Of a stretch of DNA of 64,000 nt, positions 20,548 through 33,700 are shown piece by piece. Positions within the stretch are counted from its first letter, which is position 1. Each line of letters starts with the position of its first letter. Origin of the DNA: Brienomyrus brachyistius (lineage: Eukaryota; Chordata; Actinopteri; Osteoglossiformes; Mormyridae). The notes below the pieces were generated by a model. The model was not told the DNA's origin, searched no databases, and was given only the letters and a program-made list of their open reading frames with translations. A program made the position numbers and the translations under genes. The stretch is taken from contig NC_064544.1 in assembly GCF_023856365.1 (NCBI RefSeq), positions 21,738,399 to 21,802,398 of the forward strand, read 5' to 3'.

Positions 20548-23261
20548 CATTTCAGGCACCATATTTAATAACATGTAACCTTAGCAGAACACACACTGAA
20601 AAATGATCTAAGAAACAGCCAGATAAGCCCCAATCTTTATCACTTCTTTAGGTCACCTACTGGTTTAGGCACCACACAATGAGCAGAATGAATCTGCCTA
20701 CTTTTTGGAGGTGTTCCTCCTGTGTTTATGACTGGTTCTGTCATGGTGGGGAAAGAGAGCAGCATAACAGACCTGCACCGTTACCCCACAGAGATGGTCT
20801 TGAGGAGGCTCTGGGTGCCCCTAGCTCAGTGCTCCAGAGAAAGCAAGCAGCCGTGAAGAATCACACGTTTCCAGTCTCTCTGGTGCCAAGTTCTTGAATT
20901 TTTTTTTTACTTTGATGCAGTTTTTCATAATTCCACTGCTGATTTCTTCCAGTCCAGAGGATTTAAGGGCTACTTGCACACATATTGAAAGTGTTGTAGA
21001 AAATCAGCAGAGGCCTTCATGACGTCAGGCTCTGGAAGACGTATGTTACAGCCATCCTGTCAAGCCATCCTATAGTCTTATTATTGTCCAGGATATTTGT
21101 GACATCTTACCATAGCTTGTCTTGTGCTAGGATGTAAAGCTGTCACGTATTATGCAATGACCTTGCAACCCTTCACTCATATCTACAATCAGGTACTCCT
21201 CTGGATGGATTTCCAGCAGATTTTGCAAGCTTTTTGGAATGGACTTGCAGGAAAGGACACAGTCCTCTGAATGGAGCAATGCAGGAGTTCTCTACAATAT
21301 GAAGGTCAAGATAGTATATGAGGGGCAGGATCTCTGTACCATAATCCCATACATTTATAATCCTACAGAGCCATCTGTTCTCTTCAGTGTCAACCATGTC
21401 AGGAATTGCCCTCAAGAAATCACCCTAAAGATTATTTAGATTGATTCATTTGACATGATTAATGAAAAAAATGCTGTTATACTCTTTGCATTACAAAAAT
21501 GAGCAATTACTCCTTTCTCTGGTTTCAAAACTCCAGGTAATATGAGTAAAAACTATCTATGCATATCAGTTTAATAGAGTGGCTTCCCATTCTCTTGAAA
21601 CACATTTCTTCTCCTATTTGATTGAGTCCAGTATAATTTTCCCTTATACATGATTTATAAACATTTATGCACATCTTTCTATTTCCATGCCGCCTCTCCT
21701 CAGAATGATTGTGTCTGAATGTTTTCATTTGACAAAGACGCAGTAATAGCAGATCCACCCTGTGCATCGTTACCATAAGAGTAAGTTCACAGTCAGAAAA
21801 ATTGAGCATTGTCTGTCAGTCTTCTGCAGCTCATTTCCGAATCTCCCTATCAGCCATGTACCGGTGCATAAATGAGAAGCAGAAAGCCCTGGAAGGCTGT
21901 TTTTTCCCATTCATATATTTATTGAAGCACAATTACCATTACTCACTCTACAAATAAAGTAGCAACAAAACCTGCTGAAAGGCAAATGTTTATGTTGCAT
22001 CTTTGGAAATGTTTGCGTACACCGAAGTCAGTCTATGAGGCAGATTCCTTAAAATCTACGCCCACTGAGCAATACAGTCAGCCAAGGGTGCCTTCTAAGA
22101 CATTGTTCTGACATTTAAATGCATATTTAAATACAGTTGGATAACAGTGTCTCAGAAAAGTGTCATGGCTTTGTAGACTTCTGCTTTTGGTCTTTTGTTC
22201 TAAGAATAGTTACTCTTAAGGTGGGATTTAAGTACTGGTGTCTGAGTAGACACACCTCACTGACAAAATCCCCGCATGTTTCTCCACCTACATTTATTTT
22301 ATTTATTTTTCTTATAAGAGAAAAGTAGCATTGATCTTTAAGGTAAGCACCTTTCCAATGATATAATACTTGGCAAATCTAAAGTAAAGTAAAGCTTTAT
22401 TACTGTAATACTTGCGTCTAAATTAAAGAGTTTTAGATTCATGAGGAATACTCTGTGACCTGTGAGATCTTTGACTTGAGTGTCCATGTCACGACCTTAG
22501 CAATAATTCTGGTATAATGTTCTAAATGTTTCCTCAAATGCAAAAAAATAATAAACTGGATTCAAAATCCCCTGCAAATCATTTGCCCAGGTTGGCAACT
22601 CAGATGCGTTTGACAAAACATATGTTTGCCGTTCCTGCCACAGAGCGTGGCTGGAAATCTGCTCTGCATGAAAGCTTTTAATCAGTAAGAAGCTTGCTGC
22701 AGGCAAATGTCTATTGAAGATTAACAGGCTGGACAGTTTGTGTTTTCTGACCATTTCAGCCTTGAAGTCATATCTGTGTGGCTGCAAGAAGCTGAATCTG
22801 CTAGAAAGAGCTTCGAATGGTCTGTGTATTTCTTAATGAAATGGAACAGAACATTCATTGTTGTTTCCACAAATAAATCACTTGGACTGTGCTTGTGATA
22901 TTCAAACTCTGTGATGATTTGCTGCCTTGCACTGATCTTACATGCTTTACCTATGGTCATCCAAAGGACATCCACCTGTCAATGACTAACATCATTAGCA
23001 AACTTAAAAAAGTCAGATCAGACCTTGAAATACATCACCTCCATTCTACTTCTTTTGTTATTCTAAAAAGCTGCATTTATTTAAAGGTGCCATTTGATCT
23101 CTAAAAAGCCCATGCGTACTGTAGTCAGATAAAAGATTCAAAAACACTAACAAAGTGTCTCATCTGTGATGATCTCACCCTTTTTTGGTGGCCTGGTAAA
23201 ATTTAAATCTGATGATGTCAATTCTGAGGTCTGGCGAAATTTCCTTACGGGAGGAGCTCAT
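20548..23261. other. No gene recognised
   Basis: On the minus strand, 22497-22787 (96 codons) and 22721-22975 (84 codons) are two overlapping open frames, the latter reading EFEYHKHSPSDLFVETTMN. Together they might be a decayed gene, but I recognise no family and see no splice sites. The remainder is AT-rich with no repeats that I can name. Confidence 0.4.
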
Positions 23262-23507
23262 GGGTTTTATGTACAAAAAAATATTCTGAAGGAAGAATGA
23301 AAAATTACTGGTTCAGAGAGATAACCAATGAGATGGTAGAGGAGGTGGGTCCAAGCAATCTAGAGAAAGCAGGATCAAGACATGTGATTGGTTGGTTCCA
23401 CCTCCTCTAGTCGCTGGTACCCACCTCCTCTACAATCTGATTGGTTCTCTCTCAAGCCAATCATCTTTCATTTTATTCTCAGAACTATTTTGGATAAGTA
23501 ACTTTCC
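23262..23507. mobile_element. Palindromic CCAAT-rich MITE, copy 1
   Basis: The left arm (from GGGTTTTATGTAC through AATATTCTGAAGG, GAGATAACCAATGAGATG and TAGAGGAGGTGGGTCC) is repeated inverted in the right arm (GGTACCCACCTCCTCTA, CAATCTGATTGG, AGCCAATCATC, ending ACTTTCC). The arms make up most of the 246 bp. Four ATTGG/CCAAT motifs are present. It matches the element at 54748 and has no coding capacity. Confidence 0.7.
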
Positions 23508-23769
23508 GACTAACCAGATCTTTGACTCTAAGTTACATTGACAGGGTTTTGCAGTATGGGTTACCTGGGACAAAACAGCTATCATTTAACATACCGTTTA
23601 GACAAGACGAGTGTCACTCCACGTACACAATCACTGCGCCAGAGCATTCCTATGCCTCCAGCGCTGCAACACACCTATTCACTGGTACCTGCACAATAAT
23701 TTGGCACAGAACCATGCTGACCTGACTGCCACAACACGAACCGATGTGGCACAACTGTCACACAATAGC

Positions 23770-24054
23770 TGTCACGATCGCCGTTAATTAAGCGGGCGAT
23801 CGCTCGGGCAAGCGAGCAAACAGGAAGCAGGCAGGCAGAATCAGGGGTAAACGGGGTTTAATCAGGAGCCGGGGACCAGGATACATCAGACGCCTACGAA
23901 CATCAATGACAGACAAGGGAAACAGGTAAGACCAGGACATAAATAGGACGGGACTAATCAAAGTAAGTGGACAAAGCTGGAGACGATCAGGGAAGCACAC
24001 GTGGGTAATCAGGGGGCGTGGCACACACAAGGAGCGGACGAGTCGGGCATGACA
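23770..24054 (-). mobile_element. Solo LTR, copy 2, with ATAGC target duplication
   Basis: On the plus strand the element runs TGTCACGATCGCC to GGGCATGACA, flanked by ATAGC at 23765-23769 and 24055-24059. Its sense strand is minus: TGTCATGCCCGACTCGTCCG, GTGCCACGCCCCCTGATTAC, a TATTTATG box (plus CATAAATAGG near 23938), and an ATTAAA polyadenylation-type signal (plus TTTAAT, 23857-23862) about 85 bases downstream. 285 bp. Same family as 15748 and 41732. Confidence 0.82.
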
Positions 24055-24059
24055 ATAGC

Positions 24060-26063
24060 AATGTTCAGTATAATTATGAGAAACTCAAGTTTATGAGTAT
24101 TCAGCTGGTTAATTCCAAGTCACTAAAAGCTGTACTGAATCTGTCCTTGCCGCAAATCATACGTAAATTAAATTGTTATTTTCGTCGTGCTATTTTAAGG
24201 CACAATGACAAGCTGAACAGTTCTTGGTTCATTGTTCTTAATTAGTTATTGTTCTAGCTGGGATATAAAACTGACTCTAAGCGTGGATATTGTAGGGTCC
24301 TTGAATAGAGTTGGCAAAGCCTGTTTTTCTGTTGTTAGTGTCATGTTAGCATGATGGAATTTCTGAAAGACCTTTCAGTGCTGTGGTCACCGGTGTCATT
24401 CTCTGAGACCAGGAAATCCGCACAAAAATATGTCCTCAAAATATCCTGAAGATATTTGTCAGATTTTTCTTAATAGATGGAACTCATGTGTCTTACCGGT
24501 TTTAATGCACTGCATTGAAACTTTTGGCTGGATATTCTTACCTTCACCACTCTCTGCTGATGGCGTTAAGTAAGTAACTGGATGACAAGATAATTAATCC
24601 TCATTGTTTCCTAAAAGTTAAGGCTGTCAAAGGGAAATGTTGGATTGTGGTAAACTGTTACTTCCTGTCAGCCTATAGTCATCCATGTCAAACTTTTGAT
24701 GACTTTTATATTTTAAAGTTAACTGTGAATGTCATAATGCTAAGTTATTTTTAATTAGCTTGGTTGTCACTGTAATTATTTTATAACAATAATAACAACA
24801 GATCAACATGAATGCTAGACTGGCACAGATATCACCCAATTGTAGACTGGGTTGGGATTATGTTTCATAATTATCTCACCTCAGGCAGCTTTAGGATTAT
24901 CCCTCAGAGACAATCAACTCACTCAAAAAGTGAGGGATTATCTCTCAAACCTAGTTTACAATTTTACTTTCAACAACTTCATAGGCATGAAATATCAGCT
25001 TGAACATTCAAACTGTTTCAACATCTGCAGAACTGTTAATAGAGAATGTAAGAAGCATTTATTCTCATTCTGATAAAATAAAGATCAAATTAAGCACATA
25101 AACAACAGGCATGATTGCTGTGTTTTTTGAACAGTTCATCACTGGTCTTTCATTAATTCTTAGAGTGCATGAGATTCTGCACTGCAAGATCTGTTGTATC
25201 CTTCCACTCATCCGCTTCCGGATATAGAATCCAGTCCAGATGTTCCACAGAACCGATCACCGGCAAATTAATCACCAGCATTTCCTCCATTTCCCAAATA
25301 CTGTTTCTGTCCAGTATCCTGACATGAGGTATTGCGAGTCTCTCCGTATTGCACAGTTCCTGCATGTTTATCCCTGACCTCATACTGTGTGTATCGACTC
25401 CTTGCTTGTATTTCCTGACTCTATCTTACGGTTTGCGATTTGGATTTGGTACTGTTCCTGATATGTTATTGACCCTTCTCTGTCATTTCAGTTTATGGAT
25501 TTCAGATGGCGTTGGTTCTGCTAAAATAGATGGATATGGATCATCCAGCACATGGACCTTCAAGCCTCCTTGTCGTATATAGAACCTCTTACAAAGAGTC
25601 CAGGGCTTTAGCCTTTTGTGGTGATGATAAAAATGTCTGTATTTGTATTTGTTTCTGAACTGATGTGTGTTAACTGAAATCTCTCCGAAATGAAAGGCAA
25701 TTTCAGCTGCCTAGTCTTGTTCAGTACTGGGAGAAGCCCATGAGGTGCCCAGGGGAAGTTTCAGTGCAAGTGATCCCAGTCGGGAGGGGTCAGCAGTGTA
25801 GCCTGCTGGGTGGGGGCAATTGCTTCTACCCAGCAGCATCTCAGAAGATGGTGCCCTGGGCAGGGGGTCTTGCAGAGGGGGTAGTAAATTATTTTTTTTA
25901 AATAAACTATATATTTTCAGTTTCTTACAAACACTAATATATGCATGTTCTGTTCACATTGGGAAAAAAGTAAACAGTAAAAAGAAAACCTATGAAATTG
26001 GCGGTTGATCCGCCCTCACCCCTACCGATTGGCTGGTATATGCAATTTTTGTACGACGTAAAC
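24060..26063. other. No gene recognised
   Basis: A 76-codon minus-strand frame at 25153-25383 reads protein-like (PHVRILDRNSIWEMEEMLVI within it) but I know no family for it. 25700-25880 is GC-richer and may be a repeat. Nothing else is recognisable. Confidence 0.4.
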
Positions 26064-26157
26064 CTGCACCCAGTAGCAGCCCCATTAAACCCAGTGCCGT
26101 TTGATAAATCTGAGTGGAAATAAATACTGCTATTTAAGCTCATCTTTTACAAAGGGA
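26064..26157. repeat. Left arm of a 94-bp inverted repeat
   Basis: This arm, starting CTGCACCCAGTAGCAGCCCC, is the reverse complement of 26639-26732 with four mismatches and no gaps over 94 bases. The similarity stops abruptly at both ends. Confidence 0.92.
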
Positions 26158-26638
26158 TGCATGCAGACGCATGCAGATGCATGCATCAGAAGGTTGGCAA
26201 CCCCTGACATTGGAGGCTGCCTGTGTCTCCTAATGGGTAGACTGGCACTAGTCTTGGCCTAATCTTTTATGTTATACAGAACCTCACATGAAGCTCGAAC
26301 GAAGACGTCACAATTTTAATAACTTCTGCAGAATTGAACTTTCTGTTACAGTTACAGTTCATTAATCTCACAGCACCTTTAAAATGCATTAAGTGTGACC
26401 TCATATTAAATGGACTGCTATTGTATAATCTAGGTAATATCTAAACTGGAGCCCTTTCAGTCCAGCAGCAGAGTGCAGCCACATGCCTTGTGAGCCTCAA
26501 GGGCACCGTTGAGTCAGTCTTATCCAACTCTAAAAACCAACATCACTGACCTCATCTGTACTGTATAACTTTTTCATTAAAAAAAACTTTAACAATATAC
26601 TGCTTGTTGTATGAGATTGCGAGTCTCTCCTTGCTCCC
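26158..26638. other. Spacer between the inverted-repeat arms
   Basis: 481 bases with no gene. It opens with three imperfect copies of GCATGCAGAC. The rest is ordinary AT-rich sequence. Confidence 0.6.
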
Positions 26639-26732
26639 TCCCTTTGTAAAAGATGAGCTTAAATGGCAGTATTTATTTCCACTCAGATTTATCAAACGGC
26701 ACTGGGTTTAATGGGCCTGCCACTGGGAGCAG
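26639..26732. repeat. Right arm of a 94-bp inverted repeat
   Basis: Starts TCCCTTTGTAAAAGATGAGC and ends CCACTGGGAGCAG. It pairs with 26064-26157 over its full length at about 96% identity. Confidence 0.92.
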
Positions 26733-27313
26733 ATTAAAGGCTGCGGCATGGAATCGACACGCTCGCCCGTTTTCCCAGTTGCTCTCGGACCCCCCCTGGA
26801 TGCAGTCGCTGCATTTATGAGCAAACACCCGGCTCGGCGCTCGCTGCCACGCAGGCTGAAGCCCCCGTTTAGATTGCGGGTTCCCTCGGCGGGGAAATTC
26901 TCCCGGTGGTGATGCATTATACTGCAGGAAGGGATGTGGAGGGATTAGCCAGCCCAGTCATTTGTCAGCCAGGTGCCTTCCTGCTACAAGCAGCAGCTGG
27001 ATATTCATAGCCAATACTTTTCTTATTTCTTCAATAAAGATATGTAAAATGCTTTGTGTGCTGTTTGCTAAATAAGACATTTCAATTTTACAACACATAA
27101 AGAGTAGATCACATATCAGAGGGCTTTCATGCAGAAATAGAGACGATTCTGAGGGATTCACAGATTTTTTTTCTCAGAAATGTATGGGACTCCCAGTCAT
27201 TGGTTATAATACAGAAAACATAAAATACTGTGTATTTTTTAAAATTTTATTTAGAAATATTTGAAATATTGACTTAGGTATTTTTTCTCTCATGTATTCC
27301 CATGGTGAGTAAA
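26733..27313. other. Gene-free; a CpG-richer patch at 26740-26915
   Basis: The patch has about 15 CpGs and an open minus frame of 69 codons. No splice or promoter signals stand out. The rest is AT-rich. Confidence 0.4.
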
Positions 27314-27627
27314 GCACACACACATGTACACACACACATATATTTTTGGCGACCGCTCATTTATATGGGAAAAATGCTAACGCTAACTATGACAACCTTA
27401 ACCCCTACCCAGCTCTAACCATATCCACAAGTAACCAAACAAAATGAGTTTTTGCATTTTTAGTTTTGTCATTGCAGTCACATATTATATAAAATAGAGT
27501 TTTCCCTTGTGGGGACCAGGAAACTGGTCCCATAAGGAAAAAGAAAACATCATCACATTGTGGGGACATTTGGTCCCCATAAGGTAAGGTATACCTGGAC
27601 CACACACATGCACACACACACACATAC
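27314..27627 (+). mobile_element. MITE embedded in CA microsatellite, copy 2
   Basis: CA repeats at both ends enclose the same core as copies 1 and 3: AAAAATGCTAACGCTAACTA, AACCCCTACCCAGCTCTAAC, TTTTCCCTTGTGGGGACCAG, and the terminal GGTCCCCATAAGGTAAGGTA followed by TACCTGGACC. This is the most complete internal sequence of the three. All three copies are in the same orientation. Confidence 0.65.
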
Positions 27628-27639
27628 CTCCACTACTGG

Positions 27640-27866
27640 GATGTCATCGCTGATCTTGGCTCTGGGTGTGTGGAGTTTGCATGTTCCAGTGTGGTTTGTG
27701 TAATCTTTTCTCATTTTGTTTGTTTGTGTGTGTGTGTGTGTGTGTGTGTCTTGTGATGGACTGGCATCCCATTCAGAGGGTCCAGTGATTCTTGCCCTGT
27801 GCTCCCAGATTACAGAACTCCTATACAGGATAAGTGCTTATGAGAGGTAGATGGATGCATTCATAG
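27640..27866 (+). mobile_element. Diverged (GGAT)n-tailed SINE fragment with GT run
   Basis: CTCTGGGTGTGTGGAGTTTGC, a (GT)n run at about 27725-27750, CTTGTGATGGACTGGCATCCC and TACAGGATAAGTGCTTATGAG follow the order of the SINE family body and end in AGATGGATGCAT. As in the copy at 17207, the GT-rich body segment has expanded. Confidence 0.55.
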
Positions 27867-29374
27867 ATTTTATTGCATATAAGATATAAAAGAAAGTTTA
27901 GACAGTATGAGCTGTATGTACTGCGTGACCTTGGACAATGTTCTACTTTTTTCTTCTCATATCTTATATTAACTACATCTTATATCTTTTATTAAATTCT
28001 GAGAGAAACAACACTATTATTTGTGCATAAAATTCACCTCCAGTATTTTCTGTACATTTTTTCTCAATGTGTTTATTGAACACATGACACCATCGCAATT
28101 TAGATATTACTTCCTGCTGTCGTTTCTACATTTTGTCAGAAATAAGCATCTAAATATGCATAAATAATTATAACTTAATGTTTGTCCATTATTAGCTCCC
28201 TGTTCCTCTCTCTTATGTTATGTCAGTGCCGGTCCGTGTCTGAAATCAGCCATAAAATACCCTCAAAACAATTATTCATCATCCAATTTATTTCTTACCT
28301 CTTGCTTACCTTGTTAGGCTTCCTTATCCATGAAAGATTGGTTTTAATATTTTTGGTGAGGCTTTCTGGACCTTTCTGGACAGCATACAGTACCTCTCAT
28401 TTTCGATAAAAAATAATAATGATAAAATAGACCTCAAGAGAATTATATAAATACACTGAATTGGTCTTATCTTGCCTTACATGTATGGGTATGCCTTGCC
28501 TTGATTTTTTAAATTTTATTTTGTATAAATAGAGGTTCCTGACAAAGTCAAAAAGCCTTTATGCAGTGCCCAAATCTATGTGGTGCTTGTATGCATCGTA
28601 AACTTACAAACGGGTCGGCGCCGACCCCAACACGATAGCAAGGATAACTGGTGCCCAAAGGACAGAACATCATCTGAAAGACTGTAAGTTCATGTAACTA
28701 CCATTACAATATGTAATTATGTTGCAATGACAAAATCCCAGAAGATTAGAAATGACATAATAATTTGTAAGACTGGAAAGCTGGAATGATGTAACATCAG
28801 TTCAAATCAAGATACTAGGAAGCAGAAATGTGAATAAACCCGAACTGCACAGGAAACAGGATGTTTTGGTCAATAAAGTTAGTCAAACCCATTATAGTGC
28901 CTTAGTGATCCATATAAAAAATAGCAGACCTGGCAACTTGCATAGAAGGAAATAGAACAAAACAATATCCTGGGTATATAAAGGTATAAAGTTAAAAACT
29001 CGTACATAAAAGTGATAAGCTGTATTACTTTCAGAGGCAGAGTACTTGCTGAGAGTAATAGCGGCTTCTGCTATTTTCTGGTAATCAAGAAATCTTAGTT
29101 TACGGCTTTTTTTGAGCAAGCAGTGTTTTCTATGTCTTTTTGGTTCTTTTAAAAACACTTTATGATTTGCCTCCAGCCCGTAGTGGCAGCTCTGTGAGGT
29201 GCTGGCATCTTATCCAAGGTTTCCTGGATAAACAGCATATAAAACAGACGGATGAATAGTATGGATTCAAAGTTAAAATCTGAAAAGATTTAATGATATT
29301 TAATGGCAGATTTATCCAATAAGGACCACTTACATATACATGCATTAAAACATGTTCAACGTTTGTGGTTCAGT
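27867..29374. other. Gene-free AT-rich stretch
   Basis: No gene or repeat family recognised. Confidence 0.5.
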
Positions 29375-29470
29375 TGATTAGTAATCTGTGTCTGATCGAT
29401 TGTTGGTTTGAATCCCTCGCCCATCACCTTTGGCCCCTTAAGCATAACTCTCTGCTAAATAAAGGCAGCT
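29375..29470 (+). mobile_element. tRNA-like SINE head fragment
   Basis: GTGGTTCAGTTGATTAGTAATC could hold a degenerate A box and GGTTTGAATCCC is a good B box, 40 bases apart. The following CTTAAGCATAACTCTCTGCTAAATAAAGG resembles the body of tRNA-derived fish SINEs. A functional tRNA gene is ruled out by the absence of pairing acceptor stems. Confidence 0.45.
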
Positions 29471-30282
29471 ATCGCTAACACTACAGTTGTGATGTTAGCG
29501 AGTGATTTACTGACCAGCAACAGCGAATGAAATAAACATATGGATCTTTTGATTTAAAAAACCCTATTTTTTTGTGTCATAGTGACTAAACCATGGATGA
29601 TTCTCAGCACTGGACTGCTGAGATGTGTTTTCTGGTCATGATTTCCACATCATACATTTTACTTTGTCCTTTTCTGGCATTTTACAATGACAGACATGAT
29701 TGTGGTGTATTTTCTCAATCGTCTACGGGCTGCACACAAGGCCAGTGTTTCATTTAGCGTCTCCTCTTATAATTCAACTGCATAAAAGAGGAATTCCACG
29801 GAAAATTATAATTCATTTGTAAGAAAACAAGGCACAAAAATGATATCATATATAGAAATTAGGCAAGTTTTAAATTAAGTCGTAAAATAAGTATTTTGTG
29901 TTTCCATTTAAAGAAGCCTAAGGGTTTTGTGTTTTTTCAATGGATTTTAGAGACTTCATGCATTGATCTTAACTCTTTGCAGGGCGAATAACGCGATAAG
30001 ACCCCAGTGGAACATTGGACCTGACCAATGACGCATGCTTTGTCTTCATAAGCTGTCTTCTCAAGGTGGAGAACTTCAAGCATCTGTGAACAAGGCCCAG
30101 ACTCATAGGATTAATTTCTGAAAGAAGCGGCACTGTAACAGCCTAACTGTTACTATAACACCAGTAGATTTGTTATATATTTGCATTTAGATTATAATTC
30201 ATCTCAGCCGATTATAAATTTTCTTTTGTTTAAGTTTGGTCATGAACCATAAATTCTTGATTTGCTGATAAACGTATACTAT
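29471..30282. other. Gene-free AT-rich stretch
   Basis: Nothing recognisable. Confidence 0.5.
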
Positions 30283-30797
30283 GTGGGTCACCTGCCCATC
30301 ACACCCACAGGAACAATTATGACATCCCATTCTAAATCCGTAGGCATCAATATGGAGTCCCCCCCCCCCCCCCCCCTCCTTTGCAACCATAACAGCTGCC
30401 TCTCTTATGGGGAGGCTTTCCACAAGATTTTGTGTGGAGTGTGTCTGTGGGAATTTTTGCCCATTCATGCAGAAGAGCATTTGTGAGGTCAAGCATTGAT
30501 ATTAGACATGAAGGCCTGGCTCCCAATCTCTGTTGTAGTTCATCCCAAAGATGTTTGATGGGGTTCAGCTCAGAATTCTGTGTGGGCCAGTCAAGTTCTT
30601 CAACATCAAACTCACCCAACCATGTCTTTACGGACCTTGCTTTGAGCACTGGGACAAAGTCATGCTGGAGCAGAAATGGGCCTTCCCAAAATTGTTCCCA
30701 CAAAGTTGGAAGCCTAGGATTGTCCAAAATGTCTTGATACGCTTCCCATGTGAGATGTCATAAACATTCCTGTGGGTGTAATGGCCAAGTGTCACAA
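30283..30797 (-). mobile_element. Internally deleted Tc1-like element
   Basis: Diverged inverted repeats of about 47 bases enclose the segment: the left contains CATCACACCCACAGGAAC and ATTATGACATCC, and the right contains their inverse (GATGTCATAAACATTCC, TGTGGGTGTAATGGCC). Between them lies only the C-terminal half of a transposase on the minus strand. The first half of the gene is deleted, so the element is non-autonomous. A poly-C run of about 18 bases (30359-30376) lies inside the left arm region. Confidence 0.7.
30347..30727 (-). pseudogene. Tc1-like transposase, C-terminal half
   Basis: The minus frame (126 codons) shows GPFLLQHDFVPVLKARSVKT near residues 15-35, including the second catalytic Asp of the DDE triad in QHD, then ELDWPTQNSELNPIKHLWDE. 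In Tc1-type enzymes the third catalytic residue is the Glu after NPI; here it is Lys, so the active site is lost. The first Asp and both DNA-binding helix-turn-helix domains are absent. The last residues run into poly-Gly from the poly-C tract and are not native. This belongs to a different Tc1 lineage from the copy at 18082. Confidence 0.82.
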
Positions 30798-33700
30798 CAG
30801 TTTTGTCTACCTGTATGTAGTATATGTATGTCCATTATTGTTTGTAAGTTTCAAGTTACTTCAACTTTAACTTTAAAATATTCATTTTTCCCCTATTATA
30901 TGAATACAATCATATTACAGTTTAGAAATAATCTTATAATTAAAATGTTAAGCTCAGGCATTTAAGTTATTACTCAATTTTACTATGGTTGAATACATAT
31001 GAATTTTGTAAATTAAGAAACTGGACAACATAGAAAGCATGGGGACACTTTGGCAGGGTGTTAGACTCTGAAAGTGTATTTGCCCTTTATCTGACTTTGA
31101 TCAGATTATTTTGTAGTTTGCAATTAAACAGAGAAAATTTGAGTTCTAAGGCAATTAAACCTGCATTCTACAGGTGGGAAGAAGCACCCCCAAAAGTAAT
31201 TCAAATAAAGGGATAATTGAGGTGAGTTGTTTGAACAAACTTGAGTAAACATTCAGATCTTGTCCAATAAAAGTCTTGCTTCTATTGTATGATTCTACAG
31301 AATGTAAGATTATTCAGGCATGAATAATCTTCAGTACGATTCTCTTTTAAGAGTATTGTGATGCAGATTCCATCCAAAATGTACTGACATACAGGAAATC
31401 AGACAGGGGGCAGTAACTTTCCGACTGTGCTGTACATACACATTGTTCATTTACATTGGGAATTTCCATATGACTTCCCCCCAAAACTGACCAGAACATG
31501 AACGAGAGCTTCAAAGGCTTCTTTGTGAAATCTGGGTATAACTCTGCCTCTACCAGACAGCAGACACCGTAAAGCATCACACAGTGTGGCTAAAACAATC
31601 CAGTAAATAATATACCTGTGCATTGAACCTTTTATTCCATGATTCAATTCAGCCTGGGGCCTTATTTCCCGGCCTGTGGACTACAGCCATGTTACCCATG
31701 TACTGATACAGACGGCTGATCTGATCTAAACTGCAGCCCAAGTGGTATCTTACAATCACATCATAACTCAACAATTAAAGACAGCTTTAGAGCAGGCAGG
31801 AGTTCATAATGTTATATAACACCCGTGCCATGTCAGAAGGCATTAAAATGACATGCTTGTAAATGTGTAAATACGTGCAATGCACTTATTTGTGCATTAA
31901 GCAGTTACATCTACCTTGTTGTAAGGTGGGGGTGGGGGGTGGATCTTCTGGGCTGGGGCCAAGTGCCACGGCCCTTTTTGGCTGCAGTCACTCCCCCAGG
32001 ATATGAACGCTCAGGGTCTCTCCCACCTGGCCCTGGCACATTTCATGTCCCTACCCCTCAGCCTTTTTTACACATCCCCAGTTTGTCCCCAGGAAATGTG
32101 CCCCCAAACATGCATATTATTTTTTCCCTGCCTTTTTTTTCATTTGTTTTTGTTTAAATGTCACAAACCAGTGTAAAACCAGTTCCCCAAATAAAATCAC
32201 CCATTCCTTGCTCTGATCCCAGTGTCTTATTGTATAAATCACTTTTTCATTTTGCTTTGCACAAAGAGCTGTGTAGCATTGATCCCACAGTACACTGCAT
32301 CTCTGATTCGGAAAGAGTCATTAGCTAAAGTTAACATCATAGCATTTTAAATCAAACTTTTCAGCTTACGGTCAAACTCCGGAGTCTTGGTTCATGATAT
32401 AATGAGCAGACAGTAATGGGCAGACTACAAATGAGATGAATCATGTCCTAAAGAGATTCTAAAAATTTAAAAGGATCAGCACAAATTTTGTCAACTTTTA
32501 AGAAATGTTTTTCTGCAAGGAGCCTATTTCATAGTGGGTTCATGTGTTTGCGCACCCATTGCTGTGCTGAGATTAATCATAATAGGGATGGTTTGTTGAC
32601 TAGGGAATTTAACTAATTAAAATGTTTTGCACAATTAGTAGAATCAAAAGAAGCATATGAGGCTGTGAAAACAGCATTTAAATGTTAGATATTAAAGAAT
32701 ATTGTCTTCGATATGCATCCACTGACTTGAGAGCATTTAACTGTGCAAAGCAGTACATCTGAGCTATGAAACCACATTGTCCACACACATGTTTCACACA
32801 TCTAATGCAAGCTTGTGTACAGATTATAACCACAGCCTGTCCTTAGGCTCCATATCTTGTAGCATTTGGCATAACCATTTAAACTACTTTTATATTGGAA
32901 AGCAAAATAAGTGACTATACTGCTGACACCTTGAAAAGGCCTATTTCACTTATAAATATAGGGGAAGTTTAAATTGCATGTCAGGTAAGAATGGCCTAAT
33001 TTTTGCGTGAAACTGTCAAAGGGGACAATCTTACCATATTCTTCCTATTTCACGTCCTTTTAAAGAAAACTGCTGACATATATAGCTACAGGCCAGAATA
33101 AGAGTAGACTAGGCACAGGGCATCAAATATGTAGTTCAATTCAGCAGCATCTCATCAGCTGAGATGTTGACATTCTCTGTAGACCTTGTTGCTAGACATT
33201 GTTGCCAGCTGTAGTACAGTGGTCATTTTAATTGTTCCTTTATAGTCCTGTGTTGATTCTTCAGTCACTACATTACCCTTATACCCCCCAAATTCTTCCC
33301 TAATCCCCCCTCCCTGGTCCTCTATGCCTCGATTAATATGAAATTAAATTGGGGACACTCTGGCTTACGAGCTGCTTATTACAACCAACAAACAAAAGCA
33401 AATGGGAACTCTCTTTGTCATTTGAAAACACGATGAACACACATGCTGAAGCGTCGACAATGGAACTGATCTTCACTCTGCAGAATTTCTAGTGTATTAG
33501 CAGGGCACGCATGACAGGAACCGCTTATGGTTGCTCTTCATTGAGTAAACACCACGCTTTGCTCACTCGATATATAGACTCAACTAATGTTTTCCATCAG
33601 AATTTATTTAGCTGAAATGCTAGAAAGCACCCCTAATTCCCAATAACCCATCTTTAGAACGGGGTGCTGAAAATGATAAATACAGGGAATCCAAATGCGA

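Noticed and set aside
26158..26190. GCATGCAGAC repeats as a regulatory array
   Set aside because: Three short imperfect copies are compatible with simple slippage.
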